DNA of 31,641 bases from Chloroflexota bacterium. Lineage in GTDB: Bacteria > Chloroflexota > Dehalococcoidia > SM23-28-2 > RBG-16-64-32. The stretch covers positions 1 through 31,641 of the forward strand of contig VBEI01000096.1 of NCBI GenBank assembly GCA_005882715.1, in the 5' to 3' direction. Shown piece after piece: positions 23,571 through 31,434 of this stretch. The translations under genes and the position numbers were made by a program. The notes below the pieces were generated by a model that was not told where the DNA came from, made no database searches, and was given only the letters and a program-made list of their open reading frames with translations. Position 1 is the stretch's first letter; each line of letters starts with the position of its first letter.

Positions 23571-24095
23571 CTAGCCGCTCCGTCTCCACGGCAGTCGGGT
23601 CCGCCGGCGGGGCCGTCCAGTTCCTGACCCATCGTCCGTCTGGATCACGCTGATGGAACCGTCCGTCTCGAGCACTGCAAGCCGGACCTCGTCTATGCTA
23701 TCGATTCCGTGCTCTCGTATGGCCATCAGAACTTCCTCTTCGTCAAGACCCTCACGGCGGATGTTCTGTCTCAGGAGCTTGCCGTCGCTGACGACGACGG
23801 TCGGCGAGCCCTCAACGGCCTCGCGCAGCCATATCACGCGTTCGCGGGCAGTGGCGACGCCGTAGTTGGCGCCGATGAGCACGCCGGCGGCGATCAGGCC
23901 GCCGGTAACTGAGACGTCGCTGCCCACCATCGCGTTCTGCACGGCGTTCGAGATGAGCAGGATTACGACGAGGTCAAAAGTCGCCATTTGGCCGATCTCG
24001 CGTTTGCCGACGACACGCAGGGCGAGAAGCAAACACGCATAAATGATAAGAGTTCGAGCAACAATTTCGAATCCGTTGACGCTAAGGTTGAACAC
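23571..24095 (-). CDS. DUF421 (YetF-like) membrane protein
   Basis: A 174-residue protein with three N-terminal membrane spans (about residues 10-27, 40-57 and 62-77) including RVVGKREIGQMATFDLVVILLISNAVQNAMVG, here cited only as a landmark: the family hallmark is GKREIGQ followed by a DLV segment and SNAVQ. A cytoplasmic YetF domain follows, with VVVSDGKLLRQNIRREGLDEEEVL. Function in the family is poorly known. The start is a GTG with GGAGG 6 nt upstream. Its stop is 3 nt from the ku stop, so the two genes converge with no room for a separate terminator. It lies between ku and ligD on the opposite strand. Confidence 0.9.
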   Translation of the reverse strand: MFNLSVNGFEIVARTLIIYACLLLALRVVGKREIGQMATFDLVVILLISNAVQNAMVGSDVSVTGGLIAAGVLIGANYGVATARERVIWLREAVEGSPTVVVSDGKLLRQNIRREGLDEEEVLMAIREHGIDSIDEVRLAVLETDGSISVIQTDDGSGTGRPRRRTRLPWRRSG

Positions 24096-24433
24096 GACTA
24101 CCTCCAGCTAATAGTTATGAGCGCGTCAATGATGTGCCGGAAGTGAGGACGCGGGCAATCCTCCTCGCTAGTTGGGTAGCGCCCAAATGCGGGTTCACGG
24201 TCTGTCCGCTCACGGCGAGGGTTGCATTGCGGCAGCGCGTGATGAGCGGGGAGCACGGGCGGAGAAGGATTGGCCGGCCGGTTCGTTCGCGTCGCTGTGT
24301 CGGTCTCGAGTCGTCAGATGCGGTAATTCGACGATACTTCGGAGGGACGGCCGAGAAATATTTCCAATCGGATGCGCATGCGTTGCCTTCTACGACGGTG
24401 CCGGCGTCACCTACCAGAACGACGCCGTTGCAA
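24096..24433. other. Stretch without a confident gene between two membrane-protein genes
   Basis: Open frames exist on both strands. The minus one (24115-24489) contains GVVLVGDAGTVVEGNA, which faintly recalls a PAS domain, but the rest is arginine-rich, has no family resemblance and overlaps the neighbouring gene. I see no repeat, terminator or RNA here. Confidence 0.4.
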
Positions 24434-24853
24434 TCAGTTTGAGCGTTTAGCGCGGTTCGAGCGCCGGCGTGCCCCTGAAGCAGCGCCACGAGCTGCCGTT
24501 CTGTTGCTCGCTACCCTTTCGAAGTGAGCCTTCAGCCGGCTGAATTGCTCATCGGTCAGTTCTTCGGCGAGGACGAGCTTGTTGTCGGCGCCCTTGGTGG
24601 CGACGATCAACTCGTCGAGTTTCGCCTGGAGGGCGAGGTTATCCCGGTTTTGAGTGTTTTGAATTAGGAAGACCATGAGGAATGTAACGATAGTGGTCGC
24701 AGTGTTGATAACGAGTTGCCAAGTATCGGAAAAGCCGAATATTGGGCCCGTCACGACCCATGCGAGAACGACAGCTACCGCAACGATGAATGCCCCAACC
24801 GAGCCGACCTTCTCGGAGACAGCGTGAGCAAACTTCCTGAATACTTCGCCCAT
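24434..24853 (-). CDS. Small membrane protein, low-affinity iron permease-like
   Basis: About 139 residues with two membrane spans. The first is GAFIVAVAVVLAWVVTGPIFG (about residues 18-38) and the second lies within the landmark FSDTWQLVINTATTIVTF and the following MVFLIQN. NTQNRDNLALQAKLDELI after that is the hallmark of the bacterial family named after yeast Fet4. A charged helix and an Arg/Ala-rich tail follow (RGAASGARRRSNRAKRSN). Whether such short proteins transport iron is not established. ATG at 24853 is preferred because MGEVFRKFAHAVSEKVGS is the usual start; a TTG at 24889 is the alternative. No clear ribosome binding site is seen. The gene is divergent from ligD. Confidence 0.82.
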   Translation of the reverse strand: MGEVFRKFAHAVSEKVGSVGAFIVAVAVVLAWVVTGPIFGFSDTWQLVINTATTIVTFLMVFLIQNTQNRDNLALQAKLDELIVATKGADNKLVLAEELTDEQFSRLKAHFERVASNRTAARGAASGARRRSNRAKRSN

Positions 24854-24978
24854 CACGACTGAATAGTCGCCGGTGCCGAATGCGCGCAACGTAAAGTTCG
24901 GCGGTCTCAGTCTTGCATTCCACTATCAGACCGAGAGCCGGCCCAGGCGGTGTGGAGGGGGAAATGAGCCTTTGATGC

Positions 24979-24984
24979 CATAAT
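24979..24984 (+). promoter_or_regulatory. Possible -10 element of ligD
   Basis: CATAAT ends 6 nt before the GTG start of ligD, with no Shine-Dalgarno sequence between. The arrangement matches that at gltA (TAGAAT, 6 nt) and is close to that at alaS, so a leaderless mRNA is likely. Confidence 0.45.
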
Positions 24985-24990
24985 AGGCGT

Positions 24991-27762
24991 GTGCTCGAGA
25001 AATACAGGGAAAAGCGCGACTTCGAACGCACGCCAGAGCCGGCTCCCGGCGCCGAGAAAGAAGGCCGCGGGCCGCTCATCTTTGTGATTCAAAAGCACGC
25101 CGCTACTCGCCTGCACTATGACCACCGCTTCGAAGTCGATGGCGTGTTGAAGTCGTGGCCGGTGCCGAAAGGGCCCTCGCTGAACCCGCGTGACAAGCGG
25201 CTGGCTGTGATGGTGGAGGACCATCCGTTCGATTACGCATCGTTCGAGGGAGTGATCCCGAAAGGCGAGTACGGCGCGGGCCAGGTGATCGTCTGGGATG
25301 CGGGCACCTATTCGCCGGATGAGGGAGGCAAGCTGTCGTTCGACGACCGCGACGAGGCCGAAGCCCGGATGCGGCAGGGCATCGCTGTAGGGAAGATCTC
25401 GGTGTTCCTTCGCGGACACAAACTGAAGGGCTCCTGGACGCTCGTACGTACCAGGCGCGCGGCGAACGAATGGTTGCTCATAAAGCACAAGGACCGCTTT
25501 GCAGACACGGAGCGCGACGTCATAGAGGAACACAGATCGGTGCTTTCTGGACTCACCTTGGAGGACATCAAGGCGGGACGCCTCCCGGAGCGGCGGACAG
25601 TTGCCGAGATGTGCCTCCGCCCCGGCGACCTAGGGGGCGCGCGGCCGGCGCCGTTTCCGCGCTGGATCGAGCCGATGAACGCTTCGCTCTCGGAAGGCCC
25701 TTTCTCGTCTGCCGACTGGTTCTTCGAGCCCAAGCTGGACGGCGTGCGAGCGCTCTCTTTCATCCAGCGCGGAAACGTCAGTATCTTCTCTCGCCGGGGG
25801 CTGGACGCGACCAAGCAGTACCCGGGCATAACCAGCGAGCTACGGGAACAAGTGGAACCAGAGATGGTGCTGGACGGGGAGATCGTCGCTTTCGATGAAA
25901 ACGGCGTTCCGTCTTTCCAGCAGATTCAACAGAGGCTCAACTTGATGCGCGAAAGCGATATCAAGCGAGCTGAGTCGCAGGTGCCTGTCTTCTACTACGT
26001 GTTCGACATCCTGTACGCGGGCGGGTATGACCTCCGAGGCGCGCCGCTAGAGCAGCGCAAACGGCTGTTACGCCAGCTGCTCATGCCGACGAACCGCGTC
26101 CGGCTCGTCGAGCACTTCGAGCAGGACGGCGAGGTGGCTTATCGCGCAGCCGTCGAACACGGCCTCGAGGGGCTGCTAGCGAAGAGGCGGGACAGCGTTT
26201 ACGAGTCGGGGAGGCGGTCGAAGAACTGGATGAAGATCAAGAGCACCAAGGAGGGCGAGTTCGTCATCGGCGGATATACCGAAGGCGGCGGATGGCGAGC
26301 GGGCACGTTCGGCTCGCTACTCCTCGGCTACTACGATGATGCAGGGAAGCTTGTGTATGCGGGCCATGTGGGCACCGGGTTCAACGACAAGACGCTCAAG
26401 ATGCTCAAGGAGAGGCTGGAGGTGCTGCGGACGGATGAGCGGCCGTTCGCCGAGGAGCCTTCGCGGGCGGGGATGCCGTTCGGCAGGCCGAAAAATATGC
26501 CTGTCACCTGGGTGAAGCCGGAACTTGTCGCGCAGGTCAGGTACGCCCAGTGGACAAAAGATGGGGTCCTGCGCGCCCCGAGCTTCCTCGGACTGCGAGA
26601 GGACAAGGCGCCTGCCGACGTGAGGCGAGAGGAGCCGGTACCCCCGCCCTTGAGCGCCCGGTCCGATTCCAGACCGGGTGACAACGATGCCGTCGCCGAG
26701 GTGCTCGAGCAGCTCGAACAGCCGCATGAAAAGTTCATCCTGAGGGTCGAGGGCCTCAAGATCCCGCTCAACAACCTCGACAAGGAGTTCTGGCCGGCGA
26801 TCGAACAGCGCAGGGCGCTGACGAAACGAGACCTCTTGGTCTATTTTGCGAAGGTCTCCCCCTATCTGCTTCCACACATGCGGGACCGCCCAATTACGCT
26901 GACGCGCTACCCGAACGGCATCTACGGCGGGCACTTTTACCAGAAGCGATTCGAGAGCAAACTGCCCGAATTCGTCCAGACTGTAAAGCTATACTCTCGC
27001 GACAACGCCGGCGATGTCGACTATCTGGTGTGCAACAACCTGCCAACATTGCTCTGGTTGGGCCAACTGGCGGATATCGAGTTGCACACGTGGTACTCGC
27101 GGATCAGCCCCGAGCCGGATGCTCACCACTTGCCGGTAACGTTTGCTGGATCGGCGAAGAACATCGACGCGTCGTTGTTGAACTACCCCGATTTCATCGT
27201 GTTCGACCTCGATCCGTACATTTACTCCGGAAAGGAGAAAAAGGGGGCCGAGCCGGAGCTTAACCGAAGGGCTTTTCTCAAGACGTGCGATGTGGCGCTT
27301 TGGCTGAAGGACCTACTAGACTCGCTTTCCCTGTCGTCCTTCGTCAAGACCACGGGCAGAACGGGGCTTCATGTGTATGTGCCCATCCTTCGGCAGTTCG
27401 ACTACGATATGGTGCGCGCCGCCTGCGAAACGATCGGGAAGTACCTCATTCAGGCGCACCACCGCGACATAACGATGGAGTGGTCCGTCGACAAACGGAC
27501 CGGGAAGGTATTCTTCGACCACAACCAAAACGTGCGGGGGAAGACGCTCGCCTCGGTATATTCGCCACGACCGAGTCCAGAGGCGGGCGTGTCGATGCCT
27601 GTTCGCTGGGAGGAGATCAAGGAAATCTATCCGAGCGACTTCACCATCCTCACCGCCTATGACCGGATCGCGAAAGTTGGGGATCTTTGGGCGGGAATCC
27701 TGGACGCAAAGCACGACCTCGCTAGAATGCTCGGTGCACTGTCCGAAGATGGGTCCGATTGA
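24991..27762 (+). CDS. ligD: NHEJ multidomain DNA ligase D (PE-LIG-POL)
   Basis: End-processing and sealing enzyme of bacterial non-homologous end joining, 923 residues. The 3'-phosphoesterase domain comes first (about 25-170), with QKHAATRLHYDHRFEVDG and VIPKGEYGAGQV. The ATP-dependent ligase domain follows (about 220-530), with nucleophile K248 in EPKLDGVRA, then VLDGEIVAFD, EGLLAKRRDSVYE and WMKIK. The AEP-type primase-polymerase domain is last (about 620-915), with TRYPNGIYGGHFYQKR, the metal-binding DLD (D739, D741), KTTGRTGLHVYVPI and YSPRPSPEAGVSMPVRW. The order matches Pseudomonas LigD and not the mycobacterial POL-PE-LIG order. The start is a GTG. With ku nearby this is a complete two-component NHEJ system. 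Confidence 0.96.
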   Translation: MLEKYREKRDFERTPEPAPGAEKEGRGPLIFVIQKHAATRLHYDHRFEVDGVLKSWPVPKGPSLNPRDKRLAVMVEDHPFDYASFEGVIPKGEYGAGQVIVWDAGTYSPDEGGKLSFDDRDEAEARMRQGIAVGKISVFLRGHKLKGSWTLVRTRRAANEWLLIKHKDRFADTERDVIEEHRSVLSGLTLEDIKAGRLPERRTVAEMCLRPGDLGGARPAPFPRWIEPMNASLSEGPFSSADWFFEPKLDGVRALSFIQRGNVSIFSRRGLDATKQYPGITSELREQVEPEMVLDGEIVAFDENGVPSFQQIQQRLNLMRESDIKRAESQVPVFYYVFDILYAGGYDLRGAPLEQRKRLLRQLLMPTNRVRLVEHFEQDGEVAYRAAVEHGLEGLLAKRRDSVYESGRRSKNWMKIKSTKEGEFVIGGYTEGGGWRAGTFGSLLLGYYDDAGKLVYAGHVGTGFNDKTLKMLKERLEVLRTDERPFAEEPSRAGMPFGRPKNMPVTWVKPELVAQVRYAQWTKDGVLRAPSFLGLREDKAPADVRREEPVPPPLSARSDSRPGDNDAVAEVLEQLEQPHEKFILRVEGLKIPLNNLDKEFWPAIEQRRALTKRDLLVYFAKVSPYLLPHMRDRPITLTRYPNGIYGGHFYQKRFESKLPEFVQTVKLYSRDNAGDVDYLVCNNLPTLLWLGQLADIELHTWYSRISPEPDAHHLPVTFAGSAKNIDASLLNYPDFIVFDLDPYIYSGKEKKGAEPELNRRAFLKTCDVALWLKDLLDSLSLSSFVKTTGRTGLHVYVPILRQFDYDMVRAACETIGKYLIQAHHRDITMEWSVDKRTGKVFFDHNQNVRGKTLASVYSPRPSPEAGVSMPVRWEEIKEIYPSDFTILTAYDRIAKVGDLWAGILDAKHDLARMLGALSEDGSD

Positions 27763-27907
27763 ATTCCGCAGCGACGCAGCGCGGTGACGGGCGTTAGCGA
27801 CCGACGATAAGCATGCCGCCGGAGAATAGATTACCCGGAAACCGGCGGCAAAGGCAGCTTGATGGCCTAGACGAAGATTAACCAAAACAACCGGTCGCTC
27901 GTTGGCG

Positions 27908-27913
27908 TAGAAT
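27908..27913 (+). promoter_or_regulatory. -10 element of gltA
   Basis: TAGAAT ends 6 nt before the gltA ATG and leaves no space for a ribosome binding site, so the transcript would begin at or very near the ATG. No -35 at standard spacing is obvious. Confidence 0.5.
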
Positions 27914-27919
27914 GAGCAG

Positions 27920-29251
27920 ATGAGCATGCAGACACACAAACAGGCGCGGCCGGCCAGAAATGATGGCCAAGGCGAGACCCTGACAGTCACTGACAACCGC
28001 ACTGGGAAGATGTACGAACTGCCCATCACAGACGGCACCGTACGGGCCAAGGACTTTCGTCAGGTGAAGGCGTACGAGGGGGACTTCGGTCTCATGGTCT
28101 ACGACCCCGGGTTCGCCAATACGGCTTCCTGCCGCAGCGCGATAACTCACGTTGACGGTGAGCGGGGAATCCTGGAGTACCGGGGCTACCCGATCGAGGA
28201 GCTGGCCGAAAACAGCTCGTTTCTGGAGACGGCTTATCTCCTGATCCACGGAGAGCTCCCGACGAAGAGCCAGCTCGACCAATGGGTGCACGACATAACG
28301 TTCCACACATACGTGCACGAGAACGTGAAAAAGTTCATGGAAGGCTTCCAGTACGACGCTCATCCTATGGGGATGCTGCTGGGCACGGTCGCGGCCCTGT
28401 CGACCTTCTATCCGGACGCGAAGGCGGTATCGGACCCGTGGTCGCGACATATCCAGACGCAGCGGCTTATTGCGAAGATGCCGACGATCGCGGCGTTCAC
28501 CTATCGGCACAACCGCGGTCTGCCCTACGTGTACCCCGACAACGACCTCTGGTACACGGGAAACTTCCTCTCGATGCTGTGGAAGATGTCGGAGCCGAAG
28601 TATGCGCCGGACCCGGTGCTGGAGCGCGCGATAGACGTGCTGTTCATCCTGCACGCGGACCACGAGCAGAACTGCAGCACTAACGCAATGCGCTCGGTGG
28701 GCAGTTCGGATGCCGACCCGTATTCGGCGACCGCGGCCGCGGCGGCGGCACTGTACGGTCCGCTCCACGGCGGCGCGAACGAAGCCGTGATCAAGATGCT
28801 GATGGAGATCGGTGATAAGAGCCGAGTGCCGCAATTCGTGAAGCACGTCAAGAGCGGCGAGGGCCTTCTGTGGGGATTCGGGCACCGGATCTATAAGAGC
28901 TACGACCCGCGCGCCAAGATTATCAAACGGACCGCGGACGCGGTTTTCGAGCTGATGGGCGCCAACCCGCTGCTGGAGATCGCTCTAGAGCTGGAGCGGA
29001 TCGCGCTGGAGGACGAGTACTTTATCGAGCGAAAGCTCTATCCGAACGTGGACTTCTACTCTGGCATCATCTACCAGGCGCTCGGCTTTCCGGTCGATAT
29101 GTTCCCGGTGCTGTTCGCGATTCCGCGCACGGCTGGGTGGCTGGCGCAATGGCGCGAGATGATCGAAGACCCGGAGCAAAAGATCGCCCGCCCGCGGCAG
29201 GTGTTCGTCGGGCCGGAGCGGCGTCACTACACAGCTTTGAACGAACGATAA
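27920..29251 (+). CDS. gltA: Citrate synthase
   Basis: Condenses acetyl-CoA and oxaloacetate to citrate, entering the TCA cycle. The 443-residue length is close to the longer (type II, hexameric) bacterial enzymes. The catalytic triad is visible: H283 (YGPLHGGANE), H322 (WGFGHRIYKSYDPRAK) and D378 (YPNVDFYSG). H245 is in LHADHEQNCSTNAMR. The N-terminal segment has SCRSAITHVDGERGILEYRGYPIEEL, cited as the family landmark RGYPIEEL. About 40 polar residues precede the first core strand. Methylcitrate synthase cannot be fully excluded, but no prp genes are nearby. It stands alone on the plus strand, with a promoter hexamer just before the ATG and a hairpin just after the stop. Confidence 0.95.
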   Translation: MSMQTHKQARPARNDGQGETLTVTDNRTGKMYELPITDGTVRAKDFRQVKAYEGDFGLMVYDPGFANTASCRSAITHVDGERGILEYRGYPIEELAENSSFLETAYLLIHGELPTKSQLDQWVHDITFHTYVHENVKKFMEGFQYDAHPMGMLLGTVAALSTFYPDAKAVSDPWSRHIQTQRLIAKMPTIAAFTYRHNRGLPYVYPDNDLWYTGNFLSMLWKMSEPKYAPDPVLERAIDVLFILHADHEQNCSTNAMRSVGSSDADPYSATAAAAAALYGPLHGGANEAVIKMLMEIGDKSRVPQFVKHVKSGEGLLWGFGHRIYKSYDPRAKIIKRTADAVFELMGANPLLEIALELERIALEDEYFIERKLYPNVDFYSGIIYQALGFPVDMFPVLFAIPRTAGWLAQWREMIEDPEQKIARPRQVFVGPERRHYTALNER

Positions 29252-29280
29252 CCGACGGCCAAAGCCGCCGGCTATGTTTT
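29252..29280 (+). terminator. Probable rho-independent terminator of gltA
   Basis: Starting 1 nt after the stop, CCG-A-CGGC pairs with GCCG-C-CGG around the loop CAAA, with one A-C mismatch. It is followed by CTATGTTTTGG. The T-run is short, so strength is uncertain. Confidence 0.55.
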
Positions 29281-29300
29281 GGTCTTGTCCTGGCGCCTGC

Positions 29301-29369
29301 TTAGAAGAGTAGGGCCAGCAGCAGGAGGATTGCCAGGATGAGAATTACTGTACCAACACCGATGTACAT
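29301..29369 (-). CDS. 22-residue membrane peptide
   Basis: A very short gene below usual size cut-offs. It encodes MYIGVGTVILILAI followed by LLLLALLF and a TAA stop. Nearly the whole chain is one hydrophobic helix long enough to span the membrane. GGGAGGA lies 6 nt before the ATG within GGAAAGGGAGGAGATGAA, one of the strongest ribosome binding sites in the window, which is the main reason to believe it. The GTxILILxILLLL pattern resembles the start of DUF3309-type small proteins, which are about 50 residues long; this one ends after the first helix. Its function is unknown. It converges with gltA. Confidence 0.6.
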   Translation of the reverse strand: MYIGVGTVILILAILLLLALLF

Positions 29370-29623
29370 TTCATCTCCTCCCTTTCCTTCAAGAGTCGGC
29401 TCAATTGTGCGATTCGTGAGGGGCAATAGTCGTCAAGCGTCGGGCTGAAAAATGACAAGGAAATAACAATCGCGCGGCAGGCCTGCCCAAGCGCTGTAGC
29501 TTTCGCCAAGGGAGCCACCTGCAATTCGGCGCCTGCTCAACGAAATTGCTGCTGCCCGGGATGACCTTGAGAAATGAGCAGTTGCCGCTACCCGTCTGAC
29601 GTAGAATTGCGGCGGAAACCGCT
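29370..29623. other. Non-coding stretch between the membrane peptide and the terminator
   Basis: No gene is supported. A 94-codon minus-strand frame crosses the strong terminator at 29627-29663 and looks like a composition artefact. A promoter for the small membrane peptide should lie here (29375-29450), but no clear pair of hexamers is visible. Confidence 0.45.
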
Positions 29624-29626
29624 TAG

Positions 29627-29663
29627 AAAAAGAGGAGCCGGGACCCGTCGGCCCCGGCTCCTC
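29627..29663 (-). terminator. Strong rho-independent terminator of the acidic protein gene
   Basis: On the minus strand an 11-bp perfect GC-rich stem (29663-29653 with 29642-29632; GAGGAGCCGGG/CCCGGCTCCTC) encloses a 10-nt loop and is followed at once by TTTTT (29631-29627). It lies 22 nt after the stop of the upstream gene. This is the best intrinsic terminator in the window. Confidence 0.88.
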
Positions 29664-29685
29664 CCAACGATGAACCGCTAATTGA

Positions 29686-31239
29686 TTAGAATCGCCCTCG
29701 CGGAGACTTGAACCCATTGAAGGGGTTCTCCTGTATCCCCCAGCGCTTTACTTTCATGGCCCGTGACGAGCCCAGTTGGATGTCGATTCTGATGTCGAAC
29801 GCCTCGTCCTTTTCGCTGTCCGTGATCTGCTCGGCTTCTGTCTCTATCGTCGCCTCCGGCGACTCGGTGACCTCCGCGGGCGGTTCCGCCGGCTTGATCT
29901 TGCTATGGCCATTCGTGTGCACGACGATATCGACCGGTTCAAGGGTTATGAACCCGTTATGCGAGCGATCGTATTGCTCATTAGACTCGCCTAGGCGTCT
30001 GTCGGCCTCTGTTTGGACCGGCCGACTCTCTGGCTTGACATCTGGCTCACTGTCGCCGACTGAAGCTTCTATTCGCTCGTCCTGTTGTTCGTCCCGTTCC
30101 GCTCGCTCCTCGATTTCAGGCGAAGGCGGCGCGTCGACGGACTCGAGGGCGGCCGCTTCCACCACCGCTTCTTCCACGACGGTTTCGACGACCGCGTCTT
30201 CGAGCACCGCATTTTCGACTAACGTATCTTCCGTGATCTGCACCTCAGCCAGCTTCATAGAGGGCTCTTCGGAAAGGTCTTCGAAGCCATTCGCCGCTGC
30301 GGGCGATTGCGAGAGAAGCGCCGGGTCTTCTGCCGTCTCTGGCGGCCGGGCCACGCCGTCGATCGACTCGCCGCGATCAGCCACCGGCGCCTCGTCGGCG
30401 ACGGCGACGGCGAGGGGCTCGGAAGGAGCGTCGGCAGGCAGCTCACGAGTCTCCAACGCGCTCTTGGACGAGGACCGGCCCGAAGGCATCTTGTCCGTCC
30501 CCTTCCTCTGCGGCTTCTTGCGTGCCCTCTCGATCCAGGAGGTGAGTTCGAACGTTTCCTGCCCGACGGACATGCCCTTGGCGACGCCCGTGTGAGCGTT
30601 GGGTGCTTCCTGGAAGACTCTACGCGGCTCAGCTGCCGGATCGGGCTCAGCCACCGGCTCCACAGCTCGTTCTTCCTGCGCGGCCCACATGTCGGCCGTG
30701 TCCGCTTCCGTCTCCTCCCCAGCCACAACGCCTGGCGGGACGGACGGCGTCAACATGCTCCTGCCCAGGGCGTCTGTCACTAGCCTGACAGGTACCGCCC
30801 AGTAGACCGTTATCTGCCCGAAGTCCGTGCCGTTCTCAACTTCGTCATGAACGAACGCCTCAGCGGACTCCCTATCGACGAATGAAAACGAGTAGACGAC
30901 ATCGACCCGTTGCGCGTCCTTAATCATGACGAGTGGCTCCGCAATCGTTCCAGAGGGAGTGTGGGACTGCGGCTCCCGCGTCATCGCCCAGAACGCGCTG
31001 AAGCCGTCGGTGTCGTTACGGAACCAGAAAAGGATGAACTCCGTGGCTGCTTGCGCATTCGGAAATGTGTGGGTCTTGAAGCACGCGAAGCCCGATGCAT
31101 CATTGACCAGGACCATCAGCTGCGGGCTGTCGTTGTCTGCAACCACCTCGGGTTCGGGCGTTTCTTCGCGTTCCAGTACCGCGGTGCTTCCTCCACCGAA
31201 AGGACCCCATTTGGGCAGGCGCCCCCCTAACCAGCTCAT
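29686..31239 (-). CDS. Acidic, largely disordered protein with a duplicated N-terminal module
   Basis: I do not recognise a named family for this protein of about 517 residues. After a short start (MSWLGGRLPKWG), two similar modules of about 50 residues follow. The first ends NDTDGFSAFWAMTREP and the second NGTDFGQITVYWAVPVRL; both have an xLMVxxDA-like start, a Phe/Ala helix and a final (F/Y)WA strand. From about residue 190 the chain is rich in Glu, Ala, Pro and Ser and looks disordered. It includes a Val-Glu pentad stretch (VLEDAVVETVVEEAVVEAAA). The last 30 residues are basic (KVKRWGIQENPFNGFKSPRG). No signal peptide or membrane span is seen. ATG at 31239 is preferred, with AGGAG 5 nt upstream; in-frame ATG and GTG codons sit just before it. 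A strong terminator follows. Confidence 0.85.
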   Translation of the reverse strand: MSWLGGRLPKWGPFGGGSTAVLEREETPEPEVVADNDSPQLMVLVNDASGFACFKTHTFPNAQAATEFILFWFRNDTDGFSAFWAMTREPQSHTPSGTIAEPLVMIKDAQRVDVVYSFSFVDRESAEAFVHDEVENGTDFGQITVYWAVPVRLVTDALGRSMLTPSVPPGVVAGEETEADTADMWAAQEERAVEPVAEPDPAAEPRRVFQEAPNAHTGVAKGMSVGQETFELTSWIERARKKPQRKGTDKMPSGRSSSKSALETRELPADAPSEPLAVAVADEAPVADRGESIDGVARPPETAEDPALLSQSPAAANGFEDLSEEPSMKLAEVQITEDTLVENAVLEDAVVETVVEEAVVEAAALESVDAPPSPEIEERAERDEQQDERIEASVGDSEPDVKPESRPVQTEADRRLGESNEQYDRSHNGFITLEPVDIVVHTNGHSKIKPAEPPAEVTESPEATIETEAEQITDSEKDEAFDIRIDIQLGSSRAMKVKRWGIQENPFNGFKSPRGRF

Positions 31240-31336
31240 CATCACTCCTTATCCTTGACCTGCCCTATCGAAGGCGCCCAATGGTGCGCCCAGGCGGGAC
31301 TGCGGCGTAATCACAAGTCACAGTTTCCCCTAGCAG

Positions 31337-31386
31337 GGTTAATACGTCGGTTAAGACGGTCTTCACCAAAGTAAAGGTTCGGTTAA
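31337..31386 (-). promoter_or_regulatory. TTAACC direct repeats, possible response-regulator site
   Basis: On the minus strand TTAACC occurs at 31386-31381, 31354-31349 and 31342-31337, and a near match TTACTT at 31374-31369. They form two pairs, each with a 12-nt period, about 100-150 nt upstream of the acidic protein start. Paired direct repeats near one helical turn are typical of OmpR/PhoB-type regulators; this link is inference. Confidence 0.4.
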
Positions 31387-31434
31387 GATCGCCGCTTGCG
31401 AAACTTCCACACGATGGAGTGGTCGCCGGAAGCT

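Noticed and set aside
24115..24489. Minus-strand frame with a faint PAS-like stretch (GVVLVGDAGTVVEGNA)
   Set aside because: It overlaps the neighbouring permease-like gene in another frame, has an arginine-rich end and has no ribosome binding site. The resemblance is too short to call a gene or a pseudogene.
29433..29717. 94-codon minus-strand frame between gltA and the acidic gene
   Set aside because: It runs through the strong intrinsic terminator and the end of the acidic gene, and its composition is random.
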